From: an alpha proteobacterium BAL199
Lineage (GTDB): Bacteria > Pseudomonadota > Alphaproteobacteria > Thalassobaculales > Thalassobaculaceae
NCBI GenBank assembly: GCA_000171835.1
Contig: ABHC01000002.1
Span: forward strand, 372,001 to 436,000
DNA length: 64,000 nucleotides
Direction: 5' to 3'
Shown here: positions 1 through 11,269 of the stretch, one piece after another
Layout: every line of letters starts with the position of its first letter
Position numbering within the stretch: the stretch's first letter is position 1
Program-made: the position numbers and the translations under genes
The notes under the pieces: generated by a model
Databases searched by the model: none
What the model was told of the DNA's origin: nothing
Seen by the model: the letters and a program-made list of their open reading frames with translations, nothing else

Positions 1-260
1 GACCGGACTCCGAAAAGCTGTCAGCGTACGAATGCGGTTTCGAGGCTTTCGATGATTCGCGCCGACAATTCGATGTGCGGTTCTACCTCGTGGCCATCCT
101 GTTCATCATCTTTGATCTGGAAGTGGCGTTCCTATTTCCCTGGGCAATTTCGCTCGGTGACATCGGTTTGTTCGGGTTCTGGTCGATGGTGGTGTTCCTT
201 GGGGTTCTGACCATCGGCTTCGTCTACGAGTGGAAGAAGGGAGCCCTGGAATGGGAGTGA
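1..260 (+). CDS. nuoA: NADH-quinone oxidoreductase subunit A, 3' part
   Basis: This is the carboxy-terminal part of a small membrane subunit of respiratory complex I; the start lies outside the window. The frame is open from base 3 and contains the NuoA loop motif YECGFE followed by [18 protein letters not shown], the hallmark of the family. Two membrane helices follow (about bases 80-150 and 175-225). NuoA borders the quinone channel and helps couple electron transfer to proton pumping. The stop overlaps the start of nuoB, as expected for the first two genes of a nuo operon. The identification is firm although only about 85 residues are present. Confidence 0.95.
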   Translation, partial: PDSEKLSAYECGFEAFDDSRRQFDVRFYLVAILFIIFDLEVAFLFPWAISLGDIGLFGFWSMVVFLGVLTIGFVYEWKKGALEWE

Positions 261-790
261 TCAACGCCGAGCGTCCGGTTCCCGCCGGAGCCAACCAGGA
301 TGCGATCCTGTCGGCTGTCAGCGATGAGATCCGTGAAAAGGGCTTCGTGATCGCGCAGGCCGACAAGCTGTTCAACTGGGCGCGTTGCGGATCGCTGTGG
401 CCAATGACCTTCGGCTTGGCGTGCTGCGCGGTTGAGATGATGCACACCGCGGCCAGCCGCTACGATCTCGACCGATTCGGCCTGGTGTTCCGGCCGAGCC
501 CGCGGCAATCCGACGTGATGATCGTGGCGGGCACCTTGACCAACAAGATGGCGCCGGCGCTTCGCAAGGTGTACGACCAGATGGCCGAACCGCGCTGGGT
601 GATCTCGATGGGATCCTGCGCGAACGGCGGGGGGTACTATCACTATTCGTACTCGGTGGTACGCGGCTGCGACCGGATCGTCCCGGTCGACATCTACGTG
701 CCGGGCTGTCCGCCCACCGCCGAGGCGTTGCTGTACGGGGTGCTGCAGTTGCAGCGCAAGATCAAGCGAACCGCTACGATCGCGCGCTGA
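251..790 (+). CDS. nuoB: NADH-quinone oxidoreductase subunit B
   Basis: NuoB carries iron-sulfur cluster N2, the last centre before ubiquinone in complex I. The 179-residue product has the tandem cysteine motif [11 protein letters not shown] (about residues 54-64), with the further ligands in [10 protein letters not shown] and [12 protein letters not shown] chose the ATG at 251, inside the end of nuoA, because a purine-rich AAGAAGGGA lies just upstream; the open frame extends seven codons further. The length is normal for the family. It belongs to the peripheral arm, with NuoC, NuoD and NuoI. Confidence 0.97.
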   Translation: MGVINAERPVPAGANQDAILSAVSDEIREKGFVIAQADKLFNWARCGSLWPMTFGLACCAVEMMHTAASRYDLDRFGLVFRPSPRQSDVMIVAGTLTNKMAPALRKVYDQMAEPRWVISMGSCANGGGYYHYSYSVVRGCDRIVPVDIYVPGCPPTAEALLYGVLQLQRKIKRTATIAR

Positions 791-832
791 CGCGAAACCG
801 GGTGTTTTTCTGACACGGAGGTCAGCGAGCTC

Positions 833-1477
833 ATGGCGACAGCCATGTCTTCCGAAGCCATCACTGCCCTGAGGGATCTGGCCGCTCACATCGAGAGCCA
901 GCTCGACCAGGATGTGTCCGATGTGACGCTGATCCAGGGCGAGTTGTGCCTGCGGTGCCGCCCGTCCTCGGTGATCAAGGTGCTGACGTTTCTGCGCGAT
1001 GACAGTCAGTGCCAGTTCAAGGCCTTGATGGACCTTTGCGGGGTCGACCATCCGCAGCGCGAACAGCGCTTCGACGTGGTCTACAATCTGCTGTCGATCC
1101 GACAGAACACGCGGGTACGGCTGAAGGTCGCCACCGACGAGAACACGCCGGTTCCTTCGGCGACCGGGCTGTTCAGTTCGGCCGGTTGGATGGAGCGCGA
1201 AGCCTGGGACCTGTTCGGGATCTACTTCTCTGAGCATCCAGATCTGCGCCGACTGCTGACGGACTACGGTTTCGAAGGGCATCCTCTGCGCAAGGATTTC
1301 CCGCTGACCGGCTACGTCGAGGTCCGTTACGATGACGCCCAGAAACGCGTGGTCTACGAGCCGGTCAAGCTGACCCAGGACTTCCGGAACTTCGACTTCC
1401 TTAGCCCGTGGGAAGGTGCCCGTGCGGCGCTTCCGGGTGATGAGAAGGCCGATCAGACGGCAGAGGATCAGGGCTGA
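833..1477 (+). CDS. nuoC: NADH-quinone oxidoreductase subunit C
   Basis: NuoC is the 30-kDa-type subunit of the peripheral arm of complex I and has no cofactor. The 214-residue product contains the family signature [20 protein letters not shown] (about residues 123-142), followed by [19 protein letters not shown] ribosome-binding site lies about 12 bases before the ATG at 833; an in-frame ATG at 845 is an alternative. nuoC and nuoD are separate genes here, as in most alphaproteobacteria and unlike the fused enterobacterial nuoCD. The stop shares one base with the nuoD start. Confidence 0.96.
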   Translation: MATAMSSEAITALRDLAAHIESQLDQDVSDVTLIQGELCLRCRPSSVIKVLTFLRDDSQCQFKALMDLCGVDHPQREQRFDVVYNLLSIRQNTRVRLKVATDENTPVPSATGLFSSAGWMEREAWDLFGIYFSEHPDLRRLLTDYGFEGHPLRKDFPLTGYVEVRYDDAQKRVVYEPVKLTQDFRNFDFLSPWEGARAALPGDEKADQTAEDQG

Positions 1478-2655
1478 TGGCCGAGATGCAGATCAAGCCG
1501 CTCACCATGAACTTCGGGCCGCAGCACCCTGCGGCCCACGGGGTGTTGCGCCTGGTGCTGGAGATGGACGGCGAGGTCGTTGAGCGGGCCGACCCGCACA
1601 TCGGGCTGCTGCACCGCGGCACCGAAAAGCTGATCGAGTACAAGACTTACCTGCAGGCGGTACCGTATTTCGACCGGCTGGACTACGTCGCCCCGATGAA
1701 TCAGGAGCACGCGTTCGCCCTGGCGGTGGAGAAGCTGCTGCGCCTGGAAGTGCCGAAGCGTGGCCAGTACATCCGGGTCCTGTACGCCGAGATCGGCCGG
1801 GTGCTGAATCACTTGCTGAACCTGACGACCTTCGCGCTCGACGTCGGCGCCATGACGCCGCTGCTGTGGGGGTTCGAGGAGCGCGAGAAGCTGATGGGCT
1901 TCTACGAGCGCGTCTCCGGCGCCCGTCTGCACGCGGCGTACTTCCGGCCAGGCGGGGTGCACCAGGATCTACCGGCTGGCTTGTTGGAAGACATCAAGGC
2001 CTGGGCAGAACAGTTTCCGAAGTTCGTCGATGACATGGAATCGCTGCTGACCGAGAACCGGATCTTCAAGCAGCGCACCGTCGATATCGGTGTTGTGTCC
2101 CGCCAGGAAGCCCTCGACCACGGGTTCTCCGGTCCGGTTCTGCGGGGTTCCGGCGTGCCGTGGGATCTGCGGGTTTCGCAGCCCTATGACGCCTACGCCG
2201 AGATGGATTTCGACGTTCCGGTCGGCAAGACCGGCGATTGCTACGCGCGTTATCTGGTGCGGGTCGAGGAACTGCGGCAGTCGCTGCGGATCATCGACCA
2301 GTGCATCGAGCGCATGCCCGACGGGCCGGTGAAGAGCGACGACCGCAAGATCACCTCACCGAAGCGCGCCGAGATGAAGCAGTCGATGGAAGCGCTGATC
2401 CATCACTTCAAGCTCTATACCGAGGGCTACCATGTGCCGGCCGGGGAGACCTACACGGCCGTCGAAGCCCCGAAAGGCGAGTTTGCCGTGTTCCTGGTGT
2501 CCGACGGCAGCAACAAGCCGTACCGGTGCAAGATCCGGGCGCCGGGCTTTGCGTTTCTGGCGGCAACCGATTTCCTGACGAAGGGTCACATGCTGGCGGA
2601 TACCGTGGCGATCATCGGCTCGCTCGACATCGTGTTCGGGGAGATCGATCGATGA
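1477..2655 (+). CDS. nuoD: NADH-quinone oxidoreductase subunit D
   Basis: NuoD is the 49-kDa-type subunit, which together with NuoB forms the quinone-binding pocket of complex I. The 392-residue protein begins with the conserved [18 protein letters not shown] segment, then [12 protein letters not shown], and ends with a typical FGEIDR terminus. The fold is related to the large subunit of NiFe hydrogenases but without the metal-binding cysteines. Its stop overlaps the nuoE start by ATGA, so the two are probably translationally coupled. Confidence 0.97.
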   Translation: MAEMQIKPLTMNFGPQHPAAHGVLRLVLEMDGEVVERADPHIGLLHRGTEKLIEYKTYLQAVPYFDRLDYVAPMNQEHAFALAVEKLLRLEVPKRGQYIRVLYAEIGRVLNHLLNLTTFALDVGAMTPLLWGFEEREKLMGFYERVSGARLHAAYFRPGGVHQDLPAGLLEDIKAWAEQFPKFVDDMESLLTENRIFKQRTVDIGVVSRQEALDHGFSGPVLRGSGVPWDLRVSQPYDAYAEMDFDVPVGKTGDCYARYLVRVEELRQSLRIIDQCIERMPDGPVKSDDRKITSPKRAEMKQSMEALIHHFKLYTEGYHVPAGETYTAVEAPKGEFAVFLVSDGSNKPYRCKIRAPGFAFLAATDFLTKGHMLADTVAIIGSLDIVFGEIDR

Positions 2656-3323
2656 GCAGCAAGCCGATCGCCGAAGACAAGGATCAACCGGCCTCGTTCA
2701 CCTGGACGCCGCAGAGCGAGAAACAGATCGCGGTCATCCTGGCGAAGTACCCGGAGGGTCGACAGTCGAGCGCGGTGTTGCCGTTGCTCGATCTGGCGCA
2801 GCGCCAGCACGACAACTGGATTCCTCTTGCCGCCATCGACGCGATTGCCGCGCGCCTGGACATGGCGCGGATCCGCGTGCTCGAGGTCGCGACTTTTTAC
2901 ACGATGTACAATCTGGCGCCGGTCGGTAAGTGGTTCCTGCAGGCCTGCACGACCACACCCTGCTGGCTGCGCGGGTCCGACCAGATGATGCGGTGTATCA
3001 AGGACAAGTTAGGCCTGGACAACCATGGTCGGACTGCCGACGGGCAGTTCTCATTGCTGGAGGTCGAGTGCCTAGGGGCGTGCGTCAACGCGCCGATCCT
3101 GCAGGTGAACGACGACTTCTATGAGGACATGGACTACGAGACCACGGCGACGCTGATCGATGCGTTGAAGCGCGGCGAACCGCCGGTGGTCGGGTCGATG
3201 AAGGGGCGTCAGACGTCGCAGTCGATCGCCGGACCGACGTCTCTAGAATCCTTAAAGAAATCCGATGGTGTACCGGCGTGGTTCGCCGGGCAGAAGGCCG
3301 CCGCCGCGGGTGGAGACGACTGA
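2652..3323 (+). CDS. nuoE: NADH-quinone oxidoreductase subunit E
   Basis: NuoE is the 24-kDa-type thioredoxin-fold subunit that carries the [2Fe-2S] cluster N1a in the NADH-dehydrogenase module. The ligands are visible as CTTTPC near the middle and CLGACVNAP further on. At 223 residues it is longer than the enterobacterial protein because of a tail rich in Ser, Gly and Ala ending AAAAGGDD; longer tails are common in alphaproteobacterial NuoE. The ATG at 2652 overlaps the nuoD stop. It acts with NuoF and NuoG, which follow. Confidence 0.96.
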   Translation: MSSKPIAEDKDQPASFTWTPQSEKQIAVILAKYPEGRQSSAVLPLLDLAQRQHDNWIPLAAIDAIAARLDMARIRVLEVATFYTMYNLAPVGKWFLQACTTTPCWLRGSDQMMRCIKDKLGLDNHGRTADGQFSLLEVECLGACVNAPILQVNDDFYEDMDYETTATLIDALKRGEPPVVGSMKGRQTSQSIAGPTSLESLKKSDGVPAWFAGQKAAAAGGDD

Positions 3324-4627
3324 TGTTGAAGGATGACGATCGGATCTTCACCAATGTTTACGGCTGGTTCGACTGGGGCCTGGACGGCGCGCGCAAGCGT
3401 GGCGACTGGTCGAACACCAAGGCGCTGCTCGCGCAGACGCCCGAGGAACTCGTCGAGGCCGTGAAGGCTTCCGGGTTGCGCGGGCGTGGTGGTGCCGGTT
3501 TTCCGACTGGCCTCAAATGGTCCTTCATGCCGAAAGAGGTGAAGGAGAAGCCACACTATCTGGTGGTCAACGCCGACGAATCGGAGCCGGGCACCTGCAA
3601 GGACCGCGACATTCTGCGTCATGAGCCGCACAAGCTGATCGAAGGCTGCCTGATCGGCGGCTACTCAATGCGTGCCAAGGCTGCCTACATCTACATCCGC
3701 GGCGAGTTCTACAACGAGGCGCAGAACCTGCAGGCGGCGATCGACCAGGCGTACGACGCCGGTCTGATCGGCAAGAACGCCTGCGGCTCCGGCTATGATT
3801 TCGACGTGTTTCTGCACCGCGGTGCAGGCGCCTACATCTGCGGCGAAGAGACGGCGTTGCTGGAGTCGCTTGAAGGCAAGAAGGGTCAGCCGCGTCTGAA
3901 ACCCCCGTTTCCGGCCGGTGTCGGCCTGTACGGCTGTCCGACCACGGTCAACAACGTCGAGTCGATTGCCGTGGTGCCGACCATTCTGCGGCGCGGGCCC
4001 GAGTGGTTCGCCGCTCTCGGGCGTCCGAAGAACTCCGGAACCAAACTTTTCTGCATCTCCGGCCATGTGAACAACCCGTGCAACGTGGAGGAAGAACTTG
4101 GGATTCCGCTGCGCGAGTTGATCGACAAGCATGCCGGCGGCGTCATCGGCGGCTGGGACAATCTGCTCGGCGTGATCCCGGGTGGCTCGTCGGTACCGGT
4201 GCTGCCGAAGTCGATCTGCGACGACGTCCTGATGGATTTCGATTCGCTGCGCGAGGTCCGCTCGGGCCTGGGCACGGCGGCGGTGATCGTGATGAATCAA
4301 TCGACCGACATCGTGAAGGCGATCGCCCGGCTGAGTGCGTTCTACAAGCACGAAAGCTGCGGCCAATGCACGCCGTGCCGGGAAGGTACCGGTTGGATGT
4401 GGCGTGTCATGGAGCGCATGGTGCGTGGCGAGGCCGATGTCGATGAGATCGACGTGCTGGAAGAGGTCTCGCGGCAGATCGAGGGCCACACGATTTGTGC
4501 GCTGGGCGACGCGGCGGCATGGCCGGTACAGGGACTGATCCGGCACTTCCGGCCGGAGATGGAACGCCGTATCGCGGCGTACAAGGCCGGCAAGCCGGTG
4601 ATGCCGACCGCCCAGGCGGCCGAGTGA
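3323..4627 (+). CDS. nuoF: NADH-quinone oxidoreductase subunit F
   Basis: NuoF binds NADH and FMN and carries [4Fe-4S] cluster N3; it is the electron entry point of complex I. The 434-residue product has the glycine-rich nucleotide loop [13 protein letters not shown] (about residues 54-66), the [17 protein letters not shown] segment, and the cluster motif [12 protein letters not shown] near residue 350. I took the ATG at 3323, which overlaps the nuoE stop, rather than an upstream in-frame start inside nuoE. The length fits the family. Confidence 0.97.
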   Translation: MLKDDDRIFTNVYGWFDWGLDGARKRGDWSNTKALLAQTPEELVEAVKASGLRGRGGAGFPTGLKWSFMPKEVKEKPHYLVVNADESEPGTCKDRDILRHEPHKLIEGCLIGGYSMRAKAAYIYIRGEFYNEAQNLQAAIDQAYDAGLIGKNACGSGYDFDVFLHRGAGAYICGEETALLESLEGKKGQPRLKPPFPAGVGLYGCPTTVNNVESIAVVPTILRRGPEWFAALGRPKNSGTKLFCISGHVNNPCNVEEELGIPLRELIDKHAGGVIGGWDNLLGVIPGGSSVPVLPKSICDDVLMDFDSLREVRSGLGTAAVIVMNQSTDIVKAIARLSAFYKHESCGQCTPCREGTGWMWRVMERMVRGEADVDEIDVLEEVSRQIEGHTICALGDAAAWPVQGLIRHFRPEMERRIAAYKAGKPVMPTAQAAE

Positions 4628-4661
4628 TGAGCGTGCGGCACAGGGACGACGAGAGGACAGC

Positions 4662-6761
4662 ATGCCGAAACTGACGGTCGACGGGATCGAGGTAGAGGTA
4701 CCGGCGGGATCGACGGTGCTGCAGGCCTGCGAGGCTGCCGGAGCCGAGGTTCCGCGGTTCTGCTACCACGACCGGCTTTCGGTCGCCGGCAACTGCCGGA
4801 TGTGCCTGGTCGAGTTGGAGAAGGCGCCGAAGCCGGTGGCTTCCTGTGCGTTCCCGGCCGGCGACGGCATGGTTGTCCACACCAAGTCCGATCTGGCCCG
4901 CAAGGCCCAGAAAGGCACGATGGAATTCCTGCTGATCAACCACCCGTTGGACTGCCCGATTTGCGACCAGGGTGGCGAGTGCGACCTGCAGGACCAAGCC
5001 ATGGGCTTCGGTTCGCATTCCACCCGCTACACCGAGAACAAGCGGGCGGTGACCGACAAGTACATGGGGCCGTTGATCAAGACGATCATGACCCGCTGCA
5101 TTCACTGCACCCGCTGTGTCCGGTTCTCGACCGAGATCGCCGGGGTCAGCGAGTTGGGCATGCTGAACCGCGGCGAGAACGCGGAAATCACCACCTATCT
5201 TGAGAACGCCCTCGATTCCGAACTGTCGGCCAATGTCATCGACCTGTGCCCGGTTGGAGCGTTGACCTCGAAGCCCTATGCGTTCGTGTCGCGGCCGTGG
5301 GAGCTCAAAAAGGTCGAGTCGATCGACGTCATGGACGCGGTCGGCTGCAACATCCGCGTCGATGCCCGGGGTCAGGAAGTGCTGCGCGTCCTGCCGCGCC
5401 TGCACGAGGACATCAACGAGGAGTGGATCTCCGACAAGACCCGATACGCCTGCGACGGCTTGAAGCGCCAGCGGCTCGACCGGCCCTACGTCCGCAAGGA
5501 CGGCAAGCTGCAGCCGGTCAGTTGGCCGGAAGCGTTCGCAACCGTTTCCGATCGCCTGAAGGGCCTGAAGGGCCAGCAGATCGCGGCGATCGCCGGTGAT
5601 ACAGTTGACGCCGAATCGATGTACGCCCTGAAGCGTCTGATGACCGAGCTTGGCTCGCCGAACATCGACTGCCGGCAGGACGGTGCGGCTCTCGGGCAGG
5701 GACCGCGTGGCGGGTGGCTCTTCAACACCACGATCGCCGGGATCGAAGACGCCGACGCCCTGCTGCTGGTCGGCACCAATCCGCGTTGGGAAGCGTCCTT
5801 GGTCAACGCTCGCATCCGCAAGCGCTGGCTGCGCGGCGGCTTCCCGATCGGGGTGATCGGTCAGTCGCTTGACCTGACTTACGAGTACGAGCACCTGGGC
5901 GCCGGTGCACAGACCTTGGCCGAGGTTGCTGATGGCAGCCACAGCTTCGCGAAGGTTCTGAAGACGGCCAAGAAGCCGATGATCGTGATCGGAATGGGCG
6001 CTTTGTCGCGCGGCGACGGCTCGGCCGTTCTGGCTCAAGCCCATGCGATCGCCGAGACCTACGGAATGATCCAGCCCGCAACCGTCGACGACGACGGCGA
6101 CACACGGCCTGGCTGGAACGGCTTCAACGTGCTGCACACGGCGGCTGCCCGGGTCGCTGGTCTGGATATGGGCTTCGTGCCCGGCAAGGGCGGTGCCGAC
6201 GTGGCCGGGATCGTGGCCGGTGCACAGTCGGGCGCCATCAAGGTGGTCTACCTGCTCGGCGCCGACGAGATCGACACCGACCCCCTGGGCGATGCCTTCG
6301 TGGTCTACCAGGGACACCATGGCGACAAGGGCGCGCATCGCGCCGACGTGGTTCTGCCGGGAGCCGCCTATACCGAGAAGGACGGACTGTACGTCAACAC
6401 CGAGGGCCGGGTTCAGATGGGCTTTGCCGCCGGCTTCCCGCCGGGCGAAGCCCGTGAGGACTGGAAGATCCTGCGCGCGCTGTCGGAAGCGGTCGGCAAG
6501 ACCTTGCCGTTTGACACTCTGGTCGCCTTGCGTCAGGCGCTGATGGCCGACCATGACACCTTCGCCGCGATCGACACCATCGAGCCGGCGGCGTGGGGCG
6601 AGTTCGGAGCGTCGGGGGCGGTTGACGACGCGCCGTTCACATCACCGATCGAGAATTTCTACATGACCGACCCGATCAGCCGTGCGTCCAAGACGATGGC
6701 GGAGTGCACCGAGACCTTCGTCCTACGACGTCAGCCGGCCGCGACCGGCACCAACGGCTGA
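4662..6761 (+). CDS. nuoG: NADH-quinone oxidoreductase subunit G
   Basis: NuoG is the large iron-sulfur subunit of the peripheral arm. The 699-residue protein opens with a ferredoxin-like domain whose cysteines at 34, 45, 48 and 62 bind the [2Fe-2S] cluster N1b. The His-ligated cluster motif [17 protein letters not shown] follows at about 98-114, then [10 protein letters not shown] for a further [4Fe-4S] cluster. The rest resembles molybdopterin oxidoreductases without the cofactor, as usual for the family. It starts 34 bases after nuoF. A long open frame on the opposite strand here is only a high-GC shadow. Confidence 0.97.
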   Translation: MPKLTVDGIEVEVPAGSTVLQACEAAGAEVPRFCYHDRLSVAGNCRMCLVELEKAPKPVASCAFPAGDGMVVHTKSDLARKAQKGTMEFLLINHPLDCPICDQGGECDLQDQAMGFGSHSTRYTENKRAVTDKYMGPLIKTIMTRCIHCTRCVRFSTEIAGVSELGMLNRGENAEITTYLENALDSELSANVIDLCPVGALTSKPYAFVSRPWELKKVESIDVMDAVGCNIRVDARGQEVLRVLPRLHEDINEEWISDKTRYACDGLKRQRLDRPYVRKDGKLQPVSWPEAFATVSDRLKGLKGQQIAAIAGDTVDAESMYALKRLMTELGSPNIDCRQDGAALGQGPRGGWLFNTTIAGIEDADALLLVGTNPRWEASLVNARIRKRWLRGGFPIGVIGQSLDLTYEYEHLGAGAQTLAEVADGSHSFAKVLKTAKKPMIVIGMGALSRGDGSAVLAQAHAIAETYGMIQPATVDDDGDTRPGWNGFNVLHTAAARVAGLDMGFVPGKGGADVAGIVAGAQSGAIKVVYLLGADEIDTDPLGDAFVVYQGHHGDKGAHRADVVLPGAAYTEKDGLYVNTEGRVQMGFAAGFPPGEAREDWKILRALSEAVGKTLPFDTLVALRQALMADHDTFAAIDTIEPAAWGEFGASGAVDDAPFTSPIENFYMTDPISRASKTMAECTETFVLRRQPAATGTNG

Positions 6762-6789
6762 TCCAGAGACCGGGCGGGGCGAAACCAGC

Positions 6790-7794
6790 ATGACCTTCCT
6801 CGACACATACGTCGTACCGACCGCGATCATTGTGGCGCAGATCCTGGCGATCGTGGTGCCGCTGCTCGTCGCGGTGGCGTATCTCACCTTCTTCGAGCGC
6901 AAGGTCATCGCGGCCATGCAACTGCGCAAAGGCCCGAATGTGGTCGGGCCGTTCGGCCTGCTGCAGCCGTTGGCCGACGGCGTGAAGCTGCTGGCCAAGG
7001 AGACCATCCTTCCGTCGGGCGCCAACAAGATTGTCTTCCTGCTGGCGCCGATGCTGACGTTTGTTCTCAGCCTGATCGCTTGGGCGGTAATCCCATTCGG
7101 ACCCGACATGGTCCTGGCCGATATCAATGTCGGCGTGCTGTACCTGTTCGCGATCTCGTCCCTGGGCGTGTACGGCGTGATCATGGCCGGCTGGGCGTCG
7201 AACTCGAAGTACGCCTTCCTCGGCGCCCTGCGCTCGGCGGCGCAGATGGTGTCCTACGAGGTGTCGATCGGTTTCGTGATCATCACGGTGCTGCTGTGCG
7301 TCGGCTCGCTGAACCTCAACGACATCGTCGAGGCGCAGCGTACGGTCTGGTTCGCCATCCCGCTGCTGCCGATGTTCGTGATCTTTTTCGTCTCGGCACT
7401 GGCCGAGACCAACCGGGCGCCGTTCGACCTGCCGGAAGGTGAGTCGGAACTGGTTGCCGGATACTTCGTCGAGTACTCGTCGATGAGCTTCGCGCTCTTC
7501 TTCCTCGGCGAATACGCCAACATGATCCTGATGAGCGGCATGACCGTCGTGCTGTTCATGGGCGGCTGGCTGCCGCCGTTTGATATTGCGCCGTTCAACT
7601 GGCTGCCGGGCCCGATCTGGTTCGGCTTGAAGATCGCCTTCGTGCTGTTCTTCTTCCTGTGGGTGCGGGCGACCTTCCCGCGCTACCGCTACGACCAACT
7701 CATGCGTCTCGGTTGGAAGGTGTTCCTGCCGTTCTCGCTGCTGTGGGTGGTCGTGACGGCCGGCGTGCTGGTGGCGTTCGATTGGGTGCCGTGA
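6790..7794 (+). CDS. nuoH: NADH-quinone oxidoreductase subunit H
   Basis: NuoH is the membrane subunit that joins the peripheral arm to the proton-pumping arm and lines the quinone tunnel. The 334-residue product has about eight hydrophobic helices and the conserved loops [20 protein letters not shown] and [15 protein letters not shown] chose the ATG at 6790; the open frame extends back into nuoG but carries no family sequence there. Spacing to nuoI is 25 bases. Confidence 0.97.
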   Translation: MTFLDTYVVPTAIIVAQILAIVVPLLVAVAYLTFFERKVIAAMQLRKGPNVVGPFGLLQPLADGVKLLAKETILPSGANKIVFLLAPMLTFVLSLIAWAVIPFGPDMVLADINVGVLYLFAISSLGVYGVIMAGWASNSKYAFLGALRSAAQMVSYEVSIGFVIITVLLCVGSLNLNDIVEAQRTVWFAIPLLPMFVIFFVSALAETNRAPFDLPEGESELVAGYFVEYSSMSFALFFLGEYANMILMSGMTVVLFMGGWLPPFDIAPFNWLPGPIWFGLKIAFVLFFFLWVRATFPRYRYDQLMRLGWKVFLPFSLLWVVVTAGVLVAFDWVP

Positions 7795-7819
7795 GCGGCC
7801 AAGGAGCGAGGTAACAACC

Positions 7820-8308
7820 ATGGCTTCCATGGGATTTCGTCCGAAAAGCCTTTTGCTGGCGGAGCTCTTGTCCGGCATGAGCCTGACGTTGCGCTATTTC
7901 TTCCGGCCGAAGGTGACGATCAACTACCCCTACGAGAAGGGACCGATCAGCCCGCGGTTCCGGGGCGAGCACGTGCTGCGCCGTTATCCGAACGGCGAGG
8001 AGCGCTGCATCGCGTGCAAGCTGTGCGAGGCGATCTGTCCGGCGCAGGCGATCACGATCGAGGCCGAGCCGCGCGCCGACGGTTCGCGACGCACAACGCG
8101 CTACGACATCGACATGACCAAGTGCATCTATTGCGGCTTCTGCCAGGAAGCTTGCCCGGTGGATGCGATCGTCGAAGGACCGAACTTCGAGTTTGCGACC
8201 GAGACGCGCGAGGAGCTGTTCTACAACAAGGAAAAGCTGCTCGCGAACGGCGACCGTTGGGAGGCTGAGATCAGCCAGAACCTGACGGCGGACGCCCCGT
8301 ATCGCTGA
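7820..8308 (+). CDS. nuoI: NADH-quinone oxidoreductase subunit I
   Basis: NuoI is a ferredoxin-type subunit with two [4Fe-4S] clusters (N6a and N6b) that relays electrons to NuoB. The two cysteine motifs are [12 protein letters not shown] and [12 protein letters not shown], about 40 residues apart, in a 162-residue protein of normal length. An amphipathic amino-terminal helix precedes [17 protein letters not shown], typical of the alphaproteobacterial and mitochondrial form. It is followed by the only sizeable non-coding gap inside the operon (100 bases). Confidence 0.97.
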   Translation: MASMGFRPKSLLLAELLSGMSLTLRYFFRPKVTINYPYEKGPISPRFRGEHVLRRYPNGEERCIACKLCEAICPAQAITIEAEPRADGSRRTTRYDIDMTKCIYCGFCQEACPVDAIVEGPNFEFATETREELFYNKEKLLANGDRWEAEISQNLTADAPYR

Positions 8309-8408
8309 TGCAGATGTATTACGTTAGACGTGCATGATAACCGACTGACGATTTTGTAGAAATTCGACGTCGAGAGAACTGGGTTCGCCCCCGGAGAAGG
8401 AAAGTGGG

Positions 8409-9023
8409 ATGGTCGTTCAGGCCCTGGTGTTTTATCTGTTCGCCGCCGTCGCGGTGGCATCGGGCGCTATGGTCATCACCTCGCGCAATCCGGTGCACTC
8501 CGTCCTGTTCCTGATCCTAGCGTTCTTCAACGCCGCCGGCCTGTTCGTGCTGATGGGTGCGGAGTTTCTGGCGATGATCCTGGTCGTCGTCTATGTCGGC
8601 GCGGTGGCGGTGCTGTTCCTGTTCGTCGTGATGATGCTGGACATCAACTTCGTCGAGTTGCGCCAGGGGTTCATCCGCTATGTGCCGGTGGGTGCCGCCA
8701 TCGGATTGGTTTTGCTGGCCGAACTGTTGTTGATCACCGGCGCCTGGACCGTGGCTCCGGGGATTCCCAATGCCATGGGCGCGGTAATCCCGCCGGCGGC
8801 GGACGTGACGAACACTCACGCGCTCGGTGGCCTGCTGTACACCCGCTATGTCTACCTGTTCCAGGCGGCGGGCCTGATTCTGCTGATCGCGATGATCGGC
8901 GCCATCGTGCTGACCCTGCGGTCGCGCGAAGGGGTGCGCCGCCAGTCGATCCTGGTGCAGAACGCCCGGCGTCGCGAGGACGCCGTCGAAGTGATGAAGG
9001 TTACCCGGGGGGGAGGGGTCTGA
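8409..9023 (+). CDS. nuoJ: NADH-quinone oxidoreductase subunit J
   Basis: NuoJ is a five-helix membrane subunit of complex I. The 204-residue product shows the family pattern, with [20 protein letters not shown] near the start and [19 protein letters not shown] in the third helix, which contains the pi-bulge region implicated in coupling. A GGAGAAGGAAAG ribosome-binding site precedes the ATG. The carboxy terminus ends in a glycine run encoded by a G-rich tract that also acts as the ribosome-binding region for nuoK. Confidence 0.96.
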   Translation: MVVQALVFYLFAAVAVASGAMVITSRNPVHSVLFLILAFFNAAGLFVLMGAEFLAMILVVVYVGAVAVLFLFVVMMLDINFVELRQGFIRYVPVGAAIGLVLLAELLLITGAWTVAPGIPNAMGAVIPPAADVTNTHALGGLLYTRYVYLFQAAGLILLIAMIGAIVLTLRSREGVRRQSILVQNARRREDAVEVMKVTRGGGV

Positions 9024-9024
9024 T

Positions 9025-9333
9025 ATGGCGATTGGTCTCGGCCACTATCTGACGGTCGCGGCGATCCTGTTCACGCTCGGGATCTTCGGCATTTTCCTGA
9101 ACCGCAAGAACGTCATCATCATCCTGATGTCGGTCGAACTGATGCTGCTGGCGGTCAACATCAACCTAGTGGCGTTCTCCACACATCTCGGCGATCTGGT
9201 CGGGCAGGTGTTCGCGCTGTTCGTGCTGACCGTGGCCGCGGCCGAGGCGGCGATCGGCCTTGCGATTCTGGTGGTCTACTTCCGCAACCGCGGTTCGATC
9301 GCGGTCGAGGACATCAACCTGATGAAGGGCTGA
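9025..9333 (+). CDS. nuoK: NADH-quinone oxidoreductase subunit K
   Basis: NuoK is a three-helix membrane subunit related to MrpC antiporter proteins. The 102-residue product contains the conserved segment [19 protein letters not shown], including the membrane glutamate needed for proton translocation, and a second acidic helix with [13 protein letters not shown]. Length and spacing (one base after nuoJ, three before nuoL) are normal. Confidence 0.97.
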   Translation: MAIGLGHYLTVAAILFTLGIFGIFLNRKNVIIILMSVELMLLAVNINLVAFSTHLGDLVGQVFALFVLTVAAAEAAIGLAILVVYFRNRGSIAVEDINLMKG

Positions 9334-9336
9334 CGG

Positions 9337-11265
9337 ATGTACTCCGCGATCGTTTTCCTGCCGCTGGTCGGCGCCCTGATCGCTGGCTTCGGAGGCCGCG
9401 TCATCGGTGACCGGGGCGCGCAGATCGTCACCTGCGGCGCCATGATCGTTTCCTCGGTGTTGGCATTGGTTGCCTTCTGGGAGGTTGCAATCGGTGGCCG
9501 GACCTTCACCGTCGACGTGCTGACCTGGATCGCGTCCGGCAGCTTCGAGGCGAACTGGGCCCTGCGCTGGGACACCCTGACGGCGGTTATGGTGCTGGTC
9601 GTGACCGTGGTGTCGACCATGGTCCACGTCTATTCGGTCGGCTACATGAGCCACGATGCGTCGATCCCGCGGTTCATGGCGTATCTGTCGATCTTCACCT
9701 TCGCGATGCTGATGCTGGTGACGGCCGACAACCTGGTGCAGTTGTTCTTCGGCTGGGAGGGGGTCGGTGTTGCCTCCTACCTGCTGATCGGCTTCTGGTT
9801 CCACAAGCCGTCGGCCAATGCCGCCGCCATCAAGGCGTTCGTGGTCAACCGGGTCGGCGATTTCGGCTTCGCGCTCGGCATCTTCGGCTGTTTCATGCTG
9901 TTCGACACGGTGTCGCTCGACGTGATTTTCGCTGCGGCACCCGAAAAGGCCGGAACCACCCTGAACTTCCTCGGCATGCAGGGCGACGCGCTGACCATCA
10001 TCGCGATCCTGCTGTTCATCGGTGCCATGGGTAAGTCGGCCCAGCTTGGCCTGCACACCTGGCTGCCGGATGCCATGGAGGGCCCGACCCCGGTGTCGGC
10101 GCTGATCCACGCCGCGACCATGGTGACCGCCGGCGTGTTCCTGGTCGCGCGGATGTCGCCGCTGTTCGAGTACGCGCCGATCGCCCTGCAGGTGGTCACC
10201 ATCGTCGGTGCCGCCACCGCGTTCTTCGCGGCGACCGTCGGGATGTGCCAGAACGACATCAAGCGGGTGATCGCGTACTCGACCTGCAGCCAACTCGGGT
10301 ACATGTTCTTCGCGCTCGGCGTGTCGGCCTATCCGGCGGCGATCTTCCACCTGATGACCCACGCCTTCTTCAAGGCGCTGCTGTTCCTGTCGGCCGGCTC
10401 GGTGATCCACGCGCTGTCCGACGAGCAGGACATGCGCAACATGGGCGGCATCTGGAAGAAAATCCCGTTCACCTACGCAATGATGTGGATCGGCAGCCTG
10501 GCGCTGGCCGGAGTGCCGCTGTTCGCCGGGTTCTATTCCAAGGACATGATCCTGGAGTCGGCCTACGGCAGCCACACCGGGGTCGGCCAGTTCGCGTTCT
10601 GGATGGGCATCGCCGCCGCGCTGATGACCGCGTTCTACAGCTGGCGTCTGATCATCATGACGTTCCATGGCACGCCGCGCATGTCGGACGAGGTGCTGCA
10701 CCACGTCCACGAGTCACCCAAGGTCATGCTGATCCCGCTTGCCTTCCTGGCAGCCGGAGCGGTGCTCAGCGGCTGGGCAGGCTATGAGTGGTTCGTCGGC
10801 GAGGGCATGGCCGAGTTCTGGCGGGAGTCGATCAAGATCCTGCCGGACAACAACTCGATCGCGGCAGCGCACCACGTTCCGTTCTGGGTCAAGGCGGCTC
10901 CGCTGGTGGTCGGCGTGATCGGCATCGGTCTCGCCTACCTGATGTACATGTTCCGCCCACACCTGCCCGGCCTGCTCGCGGCCCGGTTCCGGCCGATCTA
11001 CCTGTTCCTGCTGAACAAATGGTACTTCGACGAGCTGTACGATTGGTTGTTCGTCAAGCGCTCCTGGCAGGTCGGCGTGGCCTTCTGGCAGGGCGGTGAC
11101 CGGGCGATCATCGACGGTTTCGGCCCGGACGGCGTGTCGGCGGTAGCGCGCAATCTGGCGGCCCGCGCCGGCCGGCTGCAAACCGGGTACGTCTATCATT
11201 ACGCATTCTCCATGCTGATCGGGGTGGTCGCCCTGGTCAGCTGGTACCTGGCCTTCGGAGGCTGA
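9337..11265 (+). CDS. nuoL: NADH-quinone oxidoreductase subunit L
   Basis: NuoL is the distal antiporter-like proton-pumping subunit of complex I. The 642-residue protein has 14 or more hydrophobic segments, the conserved [18 protein letters not shown] region with its catalytic glutamate, [20 protein letters not shown] with the key lysine, and a long carboxy-terminal amphipathic helix ending in a membrane anchor. It starts three bases after nuoK and ends four bases before nuoM. Confidence 0.97.
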   Translation: MYSAIVFLPLVGALIAGFGGRVIGDRGAQIVTCGAMIVSSVLALVAFWEVAIGGRTFTVDVLTWIASGSFEANWALRWDTLTAVMVLVVTVVSTMVHVYSVGYMSHDASIPRFMAYLSIFTFAMLMLVTADNLVQLFFGWEGVGVASYLLIGFWFHKPSANAAAIKAFVVNRVGDFGFALGIFGCFMLFDTVSLDVIFAAAPEKAGTTLNFLGMQGDALTIIAILLFIGAMGKSAQLGLHTWLPDAMEGPTPVSALIHAATMVTAGVFLVARMSPLFEYAPIALQVVTIVGAATAFFAATVGMCQNDIKRVIAYSTCSQLGYMFFALGVSAYPAAIFHLMTHAFFKALLFLSAGSVIHALSDEQDMRNMGGIWKKIPFTYAMMWIGSLALAGVPLFAGFYSKDMILESAYGSHTGVGQFAFWMGIAAALMTAFYSWRLIIMTFHGTPRMSDEVLHHVHESPKVMLIPLAFLAAGAVLSGWAGYEWFVGEGMAEFWRESIKILPDNNSIAAAHHVPFWVKAAPLVVGVIGIGLAYLMYMFRPHLPGLLAARFRPIYLFLLNKWYFDELYDWLFVKRSWQVGVAFWQGGDRAIIDGFGPDGVSAVARNLAARAGRLQTGYVYHYAFSMLIGVVALVSWYLAFGG

Positions 11266-11269
11266 CGTT

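Noticed and set aside
4407-6554. 715-codon open frame antisense to nuoG
   Set aside because: nuoG has complete family motifs on the plus strand; the minus frame has biased Arg/His/Gly composition typical of a high-GC shadow and no ribosome-binding site.
9166-10710. 514-codon open frame antisense to nuoK/nuoL
   Set aside because: It mirrors the codon positions of nuoL and is rich in His, Arg and Gln with no known fold; nuoL is certain.
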